Shown piece after piece: positions 27,536-35,412 of a DNA stretch of 64,000 nucleotides. Numbering within the stretch: the stretch's first letter is position 1; each line of letters starts with the position of its first letter. Location of the stretch: positions 1-64,000 of the forward strand of contig NZ_JAUKPO010000013.1 of NCBI RefSeq assembly GCF_030503435.1, given 5' to 3'. A program made the position numbers and the translations under genes. The notes beneath the pieces were generated by a model. The model saw only the letters and a program-made list of their open reading frames with translations, was not told the origin of the DNA and did no database searches. The stretch is from Rhodocytophaga aerolata (GTDB lineage: Bacteria; Bacteroidota; Bacteroidia; Cytophagales; 172606-1).

Positions 27536-28600
27536 ATGAAAAAGTTGATTGTAACAGGGTCTAGTGGGCTTATTGGAAGTGAAGTAGTGGAACATTATTG
27601 CCAGAATGGCTGGAAAGTATTTGGAGTAGATAACAACATGCGGGCAGATTTTTTTGGCCCTAATGGCGATACCCGTTGGAATCAGAAAAAATTATCGGCA
27701 AAATATTCGAATTTCGAACATATCGAACTGGATATCAGGGATAGAAACAAGGTATTGTCTACCTTAAAAGAGATACGCCCGGATGCTATTGTTCATACGG
27801 CAGCCCAGCCCAGTCACGATCTGGCAGCCAGCCGTCCTTTCGACGATTTCGATGTAAATGCCGTAGGTACACTCAACTTACTTGAAGCAACCAGGCAAGC
27901 CAGTCCCGAAGCTGTATTTGTGCATATGTCTACTAATAAAGTTTACGGGGATGCACCCAATAATCTGAAACTTGTAGAAAAAGACACCCGCTGGGATTTT
28001 GCTGATTCCGCCTATTACAATGGCATCAAAGAAACGTTTACTATAGATCAGTCGAAACATTCGTTATTTGGTGCATCCAAAGTTGCTGCCGATGTATTAG
28101 TGCAAGAATATGGAAGGTATTTCAATATGCCAACCTGTTGTTTAAGAGGAGGGTGCCTGACAGGCCCAAACCATTCTGGGGTAGAATTACACGGATTCCT
28201 TAGTTACTTAATTAAGTGCAACCTGGCAGGGCGTCAATACAATATTTATGGCTATAAAGGAAAACAGGTACGCGATAATATTCATTCATTTGATGTAGTC
28301 CGGTTTATGGAAGAGTTTATTGCTCAACCTAGGGTAGCAGAGGTGTACAACATAGGGGGTGGCCGCGAAAACTCAATTTCTATTCTGGAAGCCTTTAGTC
28401 TTATTGAAAATATTTCTGGTAAGAAAATGATTTACGAATACGTAGACCAGAACAGGCAGGGAGACCATATGTGTTACATTTCCGATTTAAGCAAAATGAA
28501 AAGCCACTATCCAAACTGGGGTATTACTAAAGATTTGTCTACTACTTTCACTGAAATATATCAGTCATGGGTAGAACGGGTACCTTCATCTATTATGTAA
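27536..28600 (+). CDS. CDP-paratose/tyvelose 2-epimerase-like SDR
   Basis: The 354-residue extended SDR has the cofactor motif [11 protein letters not shown] (7-17) and catalytic segment STNKVYGD (Thr/Asn/Lys-rich form, near 127-134). A second catalytic part is in [21 protein letters not shown]. The variant STNKVYGD, together with [18 protein letters not shown] and [18 protein letters not shown], is closest to RfbE-type CDP-paratose 2-epimerases by my recall. The usual YxxxK has Phe in place of Tyr (FGASK), although a Tyr-rich segment lies just before it ([11 protein letters not shown]). A CDP-sugar substrate fits the rfbF-like gene at 6861. It ends the plus-strand operon, 27 nt after the GT26 gene. 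Confidence 0.82.
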   Translation: MKKLIVTGSSGLIGSEVVEHYCQNGWKVFGVDNNMRADFFGPNGDTRWNQKKLSAKYSNFEHIELDIRDRNKVLSTLKEIRPDAIVHTAAQPSHDLAASRPFDDFDVNAVGTLNLLEATRQASPEAVFVHMSTNKVYGDAPNNLKLVEKDTRWDFADSAYYNGIKETFTIDQSKHSLFGASKVAADVLVQEYGRYFNMPTCCLRGGCLTGPNHSGVELHGFLSYLIKCNLAGRQYNIYGYKGKQVRDNIHSFDVVRFMEEFIAQPRVAEVYNIGGGRENSISILEAFSLIENISGKKMIYEYVDQNRQGDHMCYISDLSKMKSHYPNWGITKDLSTTFTEIYQSWVERVPSSIM

Positions 28601-28618
28601 TTCGTACCTTAATTCAAT

Positions 28619-28673
28619 AACACAAAAAGTGCTTTTGTCAGGTCAACGATCTGACAAAAGCACTTTTTGTGTT
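28619..28673 (+). terminator. Very long perfect hairpin closing the EPS plus-strand operon
   Basis: A perfect 23-bp stem (28619-28641 with 28651-28673) has a 9-nt loop. A/T-rich arms contain runs of A and T on the outer part. It starts 18 nt after the epimerase stop and no convergent gene needs it. Confidence 0.88.
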
Positions 28674-28901
28674 AATTAGCAGGAGTTGTTTTGAAATAAC
28701 CGAGCAAAATCCCAGCATAAAACCAGTGCAAACAGTCTTTGGGCTCATAACGTAAAGCTTGGCTTCTTATCCGATAAAGCCACTGTATATGTTCTCTAAA
28801 TTCTCATCTGCGGAACCGATGTGGTCTGGGAGATATGGATACTTGTAGTATCTTTGTTATTCCCAAACTTATCCAACGATCACTTCAGTCTACCACACAA
28901 C

Positions 28902-30593
28902 ATGAGCCATAAACTAATCCTGCCAGTTTTATTTGCTCTTGCTCTTACACAATGTACAGAGTCAGCTAAGCAAAAATCAGAAGACACTATTCAGTCAGTA
29001 GCCAAAGAGAAGCCATTTTCCTGGCGTAATGCCACTGTTTATTTTCTGCTTACCGACAGATTCAATAATGGTAATCCTAAGAATGATGTAAACTTTAACC
29101 GTACCTCAAAAGCAGCAAATTTGCGTGGGTTTGAAGGAGGAGATATAGCCGGAGTTACGCAGAAAATTAAAGATGGCTACTTCGATAAGTTGGGGATAAC
29201 CGCTCTCTGGTTAACACCGTTGGTAGAACAAATTCATGGTAAAACAGATGAGGGAACTGGGGCAACGTATGGCTATCACGGTTACTGGGCAAAAGACTGG
29301 ACTTCCTTAGATCCCAACTTTGGTACGGAGCAGGAATTGCTTGAGCTGGTAAATGTAGCACATGAACATGGAATCCGGGTTTTGTTTGATGTAGTGATCA
29401 ATCATACAGGACCAGTAACAGATAAAGATCCGGCGTGGCCAGATTCATGGGTAAGACAAAGCCCTGTTTGTTCTTACAAAGATTATCAAACAACTGTTGA
29501 GTGTACATTAGTAAAAAACTTACCCGATATCCATACTGAAAGCAATCAGCCGGTAGAATTGCCTGAAAGCTTGAAGCAAAAATGGCAACAAGAAGGCAGG
29601 CTAGAAAAGGAAATTAAAGAGCTGGATGAATTTTTTAGTAAAACCAATTATCCAAGAGCACCCAGATTCTATATTATTAAATGGCTCACTGATCTGGTGC
29701 GTAAGTATGGAATAGATGGTTTTCGGGTAGACACGGCCAAGCATACGGAAGCCAGCATCTGGGCAGAACTGGAGAAAGAAGCACAAAAAGCATTTGATGA
29801 TTGGAAAGCAAATAATCCTGGAAACAAATTGGATGATACTGACTTTTTTATGGTGGCAGAGGTATATGGATTCAGCGCAGGAGCCGGCAGAGCCTATGAT
29901 TATGGCGACAAGAAAGTAGACTTTTATGACAATGGCTTTGAATCTATGATCAACTTTGCTTTTAAATACGATGCAAAAGGTGTGTATGACAGTTTGTTTA
30001 CAAAATATGATACAGTTCTGCACGGAGGGTCACTAGAAGGACTAAATGTATTGAACTACCTGGCCTCCCACGACGATGGCGATCCGTTTGACAAACAAAG
30101 GCAAAAACCACTTGAGTCTGGTACTAAACTTTTGCTGGCTGGCGGAGCTGCTCAAGTTTATTATGGAGACGAAATAGCCCGGCCATTGGTCATTCCAGGA
30201 GCCGAAGGGGACGCTAACTTACGGTCAGTGATGAACTGGGAGGCGTTGGAAAAAGATTCACTGGCCAAAGCAACCTTTGATCATTGGTCTAAATTGGGGA
30301 GATTCAGAAAAGAACATATAGCCATTGGCGATGGTAAACATACCAAACTACAGGACACTCCGTATACATTTTCCAGAACATATGCCCAGAATGGCTATCA
30401 GGATCAGGTGGTTGTAGCCCTGGATGCACCGGCAGGCAACAAAAGTATATCAGTAGGAAATGTTTTTCAGAATGGGGCAAAGCTGATAGAATACTATTCG
30501 GGTAAACCGGTAGAGGTGAAAAATGGGAAAGTTGAATTGACAACTCCCTACACAACCGTACTATTAGCTGCAGAAGAAAAGGTTTCTTTATAA
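28902..30593 (+). CDS. Alpha-amylase family (GH13) lipoprotein
   Basis: The 563-residue protein starts with a short lipoprotein signal (LFALALTQCTES, lipid-anchored Cys at 18), so it is exported and membrane-anchored. GH13 motifs are all present: DVVINHTGP (region I), GIDGFRVDTAKH with the nucleophile Asp (region II), FFMVAEVYG with the acid/base Glu (region III) and YLASHDDGDPF with the third Asp (region IV). It would cut alpha-glucans such as starch or glycogen. I chose the ATG at 28902 because it places the lipobox correctly. An upstream in-frame ATG at 28821 would bury it. It is monocistronic, with terminators on both sides. Confidence 0.93.
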   Translation: MSHKLILPVLFALALTQCTESAKQKSEDTIQSVAKEKPFSWRNATVYFLLTDRFNNGNPKNDVNFNRTSKAANLRGFEGGDIAGVTQKIKDGYFDKLGITALWLTPLVEQIHGKTDEGTGATYGYHGYWAKDWTSLDPNFGTEQELLELVNVAHEHGIRVLFDVVINHTGPVTDKDPAWPDSWVRQSPVCSYKDYQTTVECTLVKNLPDIHTESNQPVELPESLKQKWQQEGRLEKEIKELDEFFSKTNYPRAPRFYIIKWLTDLVRKYGIDGFRVDTAKHTEASIWAELEKEAQKAFDDWKANNPGNKLDDTDFFMVAEVYGFSAGAGRAYDYGDKKVDFYDNGFESMINFAFKYDAKGVYDSLFTKYDTVLHGGSLEGLNVLNYLASHDDGDPFDKQRQKPLESGTKLLLAGGAAQVYYGDEIARPLVIPGAEGDANLRSVMNWEALEKDSLAKATFDHWSKLGRFRKEHIAIGDGKHTKLQDTPYTFSRTYAQNGYQDQVVVALDAPAGNKSISVGNVFQNGAKLIEYYSGKPVEVKNGKVELTTPYTTVLLAAEEKVSL

Positions 30594-30601
30594 GCTCAAT
30601 C

Positions 30602-30655
30602 GTTTCTCAAATAAAAGCCTGGCACTACTATGTGTCAGGCTTTTATTTGAGAAAC
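30602..30655. terminator. Long bidirectional terminator between amylase and TonB-receptor genes
   Basis: A perfect 20-bp stem (30602-30621 with 30636-30655) lies between two convergent genes, 8 nt from each stop codon or close to it. It can extend inward by a G-U-containing segment. Confidence 0.9.
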
Positions 30656-30663
30656 TGAACTAC

Positions 30664-33453
30664 TTAAAATCTGGCAGAAAGATTCACAAAATAATAGCCA
30701 CCATTAAACCCAAATTGTGTAGCGGCACGGCTATATACAAACCGGCCAAAGGAAGAATTGTCTAAATTCGTAGGATCGCCGGGAGTAGGATATTGTCTAA
30801 CCTGTATCTCATCTGGATAGACATTGAATAAATTATTCGCTCCCAGGGTAGCTTGCAAAAATTTAGTTACCTGATAACTAACACTCAAGTCAGTAAGGGC
30901 TTTGGGTCTGTAGGTTTCATCCAAGGCTGGGTTGCTGATGTCAAAAGCCTTTACTACGCCATAGTTTGTGATGCGTGCGTTGGCACCGAATTTTCCTGCT
31001 CTGTAGTTGGCGCCAAAGGTAAATTTATTTCGTGGCTGCGACCACTCCAGCCGTGAACGTTCCTGCCGGTTAAATAAGGCATTGCCAAATACATCTGCCG
31101 GCAATGTCTCAGAGACTTTTGGTTCACCCTGCACCTTGGTTTGGTTAATGTTGCCAGCCAGAGTTAGGGTTAGTATGCCTGTGGGCATAGTAATATCATT
31201 GGAAATTACCACGTCAATGCCTTGCGTGCGGGTACTGACAGCATTTGTAAAGAAAACGGCAGCATTCACTTCGGTTTGTCCGGCAGCGTCCAGGATTTGT
31301 GCTACCTGAGGTCCTATGCCACTGGTGCCCCGGGCAAATTGTCCGGTGAGTACAATACGGTCATCTATATCAATCTGATAGGCATCTAGAGTAATACTTA
31401 AATTTGACACCGGTTGAGAAGTAATTCCCAGGCTATAGTTAATTGATTTTTCTGCCGTTAATGAAGGGATACCAAAAGCCTGCGCCACAGGGCTTCCATT
31501 GGGAAATGTACCTTGCTGCCGTGGTTGCAGCCCTTGCCCGGCAACGGAAACAAAAACGGTAGAAATGGCGCTGAAATACCGTTGATGAATAGAGGGAGCC
31601 CGGAATCCATTAGAAAGTGTACCCCGTAACGAAAGAAAATCAGCAAATTTATACCTGGCGCTTAACTTTCCGGCCAAATTTCCTCCAAAGTCACTGTAAT
31701 TTTCATACCGGCCGGCAGCATTCAGCAAAAGTTTTTCAGTGATATCAGTCTCAATATCCAGGTAGCCTGCAAAAACGTTCCTCGATTCGTTTACTGCATT
31801 TTCTGGCTGAAAACCTGGAAATACCTGTGCGCCGCCTGCCCGTAACGGACTTGCGTTTAAATCATAATTGCGGTAGGAAGCCTCTTCTCCCGGTTCAATC
31901 TCATAATTATCCAACCTGTATGACAAGCCTGCAGCTATATTAAAAGAGGTCAACCCTATTGCTTTTCCAAAATCTTTAGAAATTCCAACATCGGTCGTAT
32001 TCTGATTGAACTTGATGGTACCTGCATAAAATTCAGTTTGCGCATTGGCTCCCCTGGCAAACTGAGAAGCATTATTTGAATTCTCTACGTCAAAGCGGAA
32101 AGAGTTTCCTCCAAATACACTAGACACATCCCAACGCCAGCCATTTCCTATTTCTCCCCCGACACCAGCCAGAAAAGATAAATCCCATATAGTTGAATGA
32201 ATTTCTGGCAGAAAGCCATTTGGGTATAATTCAGGAATTACTTGCGTAGTCTGAAAAGGATAGCGGTAAAACCCGGCCGCTTGCCCTTTCCGGTGGTTCA
32301 GGATGCTGGAAAAGTAAACCTGGGTTTTGGGTGTTACCTGAAGTTCACCATTAAGCATACCTCCAAAATTGTTTACAGCTGAGTTACCAATTTGCATATT
32401 ATTTTCCCGGCTAAATCCCCGTTCTTCAATGAGTGCCTCATCCTGAAGATAGAGGTTTTGCCGGCGGGCAAGCCAGTCTGCCTCCGTTTCATTGGCTCCT
32501 CTTGCTGCATTCCAGTTTACATACACTGGCCCGGTATACGTTCCAGCCCGGTTGGTGCCTTCCCGGAAACGAACATCCACAGCCGCTCCAATAACACCTA
32601 ATTTACCAATTTTAAATCCATGATAAGCGCCAAACTGAGCATTACTACCATCTCTTTCATAAAACTGCCCAACATGCAGATTGGCTGTAGTACCGGTATC
32701 TTTTTTCAATACTACGTTCACTACCCCAGATATAGCATCTGACCCATACTGGGAGGCTGCTCCTTCGCGGAGTACTTCTATCCGGTCAATGGCCGAGGTA
32801 GGAATGGTATTAAGATCGGTTCCTACCGACCCCCGGCCTACAGTGCCATTAACGTTAACCAATGCCTGATTGTGGCGGCGTTTCCCATTAACGAGCACCA
32901 ATACCTGGTCGGGTCCTAAGCCACGCAGGGTAGCTGGATCTATGTGGTCTGTGCCATCGGCAATGGTCTGCCGGGCAGAGTTGAAGGAAGGAGCTACCAG
33001 ATTTATCATTTGAGTAGGCTCAATCTGCCCGGTAGTTTGAAGTTCCCGAGCTGAAATTACATCTACCGGGGCTACCGTTTCTACACTGGAGCGGACTTGG
33101 GTGGACCGGGAACCTACAATTACTACATCCGAAAGGGTTTGTATGTTTTCTACCAGGCCAACATTCAATGTAACATCCGTACTTGCAATGGTTACATTTC
33201 TGGTTTGCGCATCATACCCTACATAAGAAAATTGTATTTGATAGGTACCTGCTGCCAGATTCAAGGTATAGTTACCCTGCGCATCCGTGCTAACACCTTG
33301 ATTGCTACTCTGCACTACTACCGATACCCCCGGCAAAGGCTCTCCACTTTGTGAATCGGTTACCTTTCCTTGTAAACTTTGGGTATATCCGGGAATAAAG
33401 GCTAGCAACGCTAGGAATACCGCACAGATAGTTAATTGATGTGGGTGGTTCAT
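30664..33453 (-). CDS. TonB-dependent outer-membrane receptor
   Basis: The 929-residue protein has a signal peptide (about 1-24), then a carboxypeptidase-regulatory-like domain (GKVTDSQSGEPLPGVSVVV through LNVGLVE, about 28-112). A TonB plug follows (RGLGPDQVLVLVNGKRRH and LREGAASQYGSDAISGVVNVVLK, about 115-250). A beta-barrel ends with the C-terminal aromatic residue of NLSARF. It would import a substrate across the outer membrane with TonB energy. No SusD partner is adjacent, so it is not a classic SusCD pair. Next to the amylase it might take up a maltooligosaccharide, but the two genes are convergent and not co-transcribed. The ligand is unknown. Confidence 0.93.
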   Translation of the reverse strand: MNHPHQLTICAVFLALLAFIPGYTQSLQGKVTDSQSGEPLPGVSVVVQSSNQGVSTDAQGNYTLNLAAGTYQIQFSYVGYDAQTRNVTIASTDVTLNVGLVENIQTLSDVVIVGSRSTQVRSSVETVAPVDVISARELQTTGQIEPTQMINLVAPSFNSARQTIADGTDHIDPATLRGLGPDQVLVLVNGKRRHNQALVNVNGTVGRGSVGTDLNTIPTSAIDRIEVLREGAASQYGSDAISGVVNVVLKKDTGTTANLHVGQFYERDGSNAQFGAYHGFKIGKLGVIGAAVDVRFREGTNRAGTYTGPVYVNWNAARGANETEADWLARRQNLYLQDEALIEERGFSRENNMQIGNSAVNNFGGMLNGELQVTPKTQVYFSSILNHRKGQAAGFYRYPFQTTQVIPELYPNGFLPEIHSTIWDLSFLAGVGGEIGNGWRWDVSSVFGGNSFRFDVENSNNASQFARGANAQTEFYAGTIKFNQNTTDVGISKDFGKAIGLTSFNIAAGLSYRLDNYEIEPGEEASYRNYDLNASPLRAGGAQVFPGFQPENAVNESRNVFAGYLDIETDITEKLLLNAAGRYENYSDFGGNLAGKLSARYKFADFLSLRGTLSNGFRAPSIHQRYFSAISTVFVSVAGQGLQPRQQGTFPNGSPVAQAFGIPSLTAEKSINYSLGITSQPVSNLSITLDAYQIDIDDRIVLTGQFARGTSGIGPQVAQILDAAGQTEVNAAVFFTNAVSTRTQGIDVVISNDITMPTGILTLTLAGNINQTKVQGEPKVSETLPADVFGNALFNRQERSRLEWSQPRNKFTFGANYRAGKFGANARITNYGVVKAFDISNPALDETYRPKALTDLSVSYQVTKFLQATLGANNLFNVYPDEIQVRQYPTPGDPTNLDNSSFGRFVYSRAATQFGFNGGYYFVNLSARF

Positions 33454-33765
33454 GGTTAGATAAAAGTTAGGTTACATAAATTGGATAAGTAGTTAAGTTT
33501 ATAGGGTAACAGGTAAAACAACTAAATAGATACGTAACTAAGGTAAGGTGAAGTAGTAGAAAAATCGCAAGTAATCTGGGAAATATACTTTAAATATACA
33601 GGTTTTGTTTCCTGAACATATGTGATGCTGCTTATCCGGCTACGTATCCCATTATCTACTCAGATTTTAAGAGGATGGCATAAAAGAAAAGGTGTACAAA
33701 CGTATAGATTGTACACCTTTTAAAGTTGAAGATAGTAGTAACGAAAGCTAAACGAACCCAGTAGG
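33454..33765. other. Intergenic region upstream of the TonB receptor
   Basis: It holds the promoter side of the TonB-receptor gene and the terminator of the M56 sensor gene (33687-33721). No gene and no recognisable riboswitch were seen. Confidence 0.6.
33687..33721 (-). terminator. Intrinsic terminator after the M56 sensor gene
   Basis: A perfect 13-bp stem (33687-33699 with 33709-33721) with a 9-nt loop lies about 45 nt past the stop. The minus-strand arm ends in T's. Confidence 0.85.
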
Positions 33766-35280
33766 TTAACTTTTACCAACCGGATTGGGCGTGGTATTTT
33801 CTCCAAGGGAAAACTGAATAGGAATACTCATCCGCTGTTTTATAGGTACACCTTTTTGTTTGCCTGGATTCCATTTTGAAGAAGCTACTACCCGGACAGC
33901 CTCTTCATCGCAGCCGCCGCCTATTCCTTTCAAAATTTCAACATCTGTTACTGTACCATCTTCCTGCACCACAAACTGAACAAATACTTTCCCTTGAATA
34001 TTAGCCTCTCTGGCTGTTGCCGGATAGGTCATATTGGTTTGTAAGTAGTTCATTAATTGAGCCATGCCACCTACCGGGGAAGCAGCTTCTTCTACAACGG
34101 AATATACACCCTTGGTATCTCTTAACGCTTCTGCATGGTTGCTCACATCTTGCAGTAAAATGCCTGTGGTTCCTTTTTTCGGATCAGCAAGGATAGCCAA
34201 CGGTTTTTTAGTCTCTTTATATTTTTCTACCAGGTCAGCTACTTCTTTCTGATCGCCTTCTATATACGTAAACTTGGCATTGGGATCTTTTTGCTTAATT
34301 TTATTCACCTCTGCTTGTAATTCGGCTGGAATTTCTGATTCATTTACCTGGGAAAGTGTTTTATTGGTATCCATTACTTCTTTCATGGCCTGGTCCTGGC
34401 AGGCAACCACAAATACACTTCCGGTGAGTACTGGTACTACGACAGCCAGCTTCCACACGTTCAATTTTTTCTTTACAGATTTAATCATGGCAATACGTTT
34501 TATGGTGAGAGATTGGTTAAAATGGCTGGCAAGCGTAAAATTAGCTGATAGCAACGCTTCCCTAGCTAAAAGTTGGCAATAGTATTCCCGGTTGTAGGAT
34601 TGTACCGTTTGCTGATCTGCCTGGTATTCATGAATAGCTGTAAGTATATTTTTTGACAGATGAACAAATGGATTGAACCAGAATACGATCTTCACTATTT
34701 CAATAAAGAGTATATCTAATGAATGATACTTGGACGCATGGGCCAGTTCATGGGTAATAATAGGATCCTTTTCCTGGTGGCCAAATCCGTGTACCCGGCT
34801 AATAAACACATAGTGGAAAAATGAAAAACTGGCGATAGGTTTGGTAGATTCCAAAATCCGGTAGTTGCCTTGCCGGAAAGAAACAGGCGTATTTTTTAGT
34901 AGCCATAAAAGGGTAGTCAGCCTGATACAAAATACTATAAAGAAAATACCCAGACCGGCTATATACACATAAGTTAATACATCCAGGAGTTGAAAAGAAG
35001 CGCTGAAACTTTCTGCCGAAGACAATGAATTTTGCAAAGCGGTTATAGTTACCTCAGGTAAGGTATATGCTTCAATAAACTGTGAAATTGCCGGAAGCGT
35101 ATCTGACTGAATACTGAATTGAAAAAAAGGCAACACAATAGATAAAAAAAGCATGCCTACTATATATAGGCGCTTAAGCTGAAAATGATGTTCGTGGCGG
35201 AGAAAGATCAGATAAACAATAACCGATATCCCAACCATTGCATTAGCTTCCAGAAGATAAAGGAAAAAGAATGCTTTCAT
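33766..35280 (-). CDS. M56-family (BlaR1-like) membrane metallopeptidase sensor with C-terminal TonB domain
   Basis: The 504-residue protein has N-terminal membrane helices (about 8-30, 36-56, 96-118). A cytoplasmic M56 peptidase domain follows with the zinc motif in PIITHELAHASKYHSLD and a further Glu in IHEYQADQQTV. A fourth hydrophobic segment ends in SVFVVACQDQ (about 280-298). The outside part ends in a TonB-like domain (about 410-500; YPATAREANIQGKVFVQFVV). BlaR1-type proteins sense an outside signal and cleave a BlaI/MecI repressor. Bacteroidota often carry the BlaI gene next to it, but none is adjacent here. Two identical spaced palindromes lie directly upstream of the start. Confidence 0.9.
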   Translation of the reverse strand: MKAFFFLYLLEANAMVGISVIVYLIFLRHEHHFQLKRLYIVGMLFLSIVLPFFQFSIQSDTLPAISQFIEAYTLPEVTITALQNSLSSAESFSASFQLLDVLTYVYIAGLGIFFIVFCIRLTTLLWLLKNTPVSFRQGNYRILESTKPIASFSFFHYVFISRVHGFGHQEKDPIITHELAHASKYHSLDILFIEIVKIVFWFNPFVHLSKNILTAIHEYQADQQTVQSYNREYYCQLLAREALLSANFTLASHFNQSLTIKRIAMIKSVKKKLNVWKLAVVVPVLTGSVFVVACQDQAMKEVMDTNKTLSQVNESEIPAELQAEVNKIKQKDPNAKFTYIEGDQKEVADLVEKYKETKKPLAILADPKKGTTGILLQDVSNHAEALRDTKGVYSVVEEAASPVGGMAQLMNYLQTNMTYPATAREANIQGKVFVQFVVQEDGTVTDVEILKGIGGGCDEEAVRVVASSKWNPGKQKGVPIKQRMSIPIQFSLGENTTPNPVGKS

Positions 35281-35283
35281 ATA

Positions 35284-35317
35284 ACTAAATGTTTAGTAAT
35301 AAAACTAATTATTTAGT
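35284..35317 (-). promoter_or_regulatory. Twin operator-like palindromes upstream of the M56 sensor gene
   Basis: Two copies of ACTAA-N4-TTAGT occur at 35284-35297 and 35304-35317. Their centres are exactly 20 bp apart, two helical turns. They begin 4 bp before the sensor start codon. On the minus strand, a TTG and a TAGTTTTA element 20 nt further on overlap the second copy and would fit Bacteroidota -33 and -7 boxes. A repressor bound here would block that promoter. A BlaI/MecI-type winged-helix dimer is the natural candidate given the downstream gene. The repeats are seen and the identity of the binder is inferred. Confidence 0.65.
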
Positions 35318-35412
35318 TATAAAGTTGCAACTACTTTTGCATTTATTTTTTGGCAAACAAAAGCTATTTAGTTTTATAAAAATATAGGTTTGGGTAGAGT
35401 ATACAGGTCAAC

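Noticed and set aside
30664-33453. SusC member of a starch-uptake SusCD pair with the amylase
   Set aside because: No SusD-like gene is adjacent and the receptor is convergent with the amylase, so the system cannot be called a SusCD locus.
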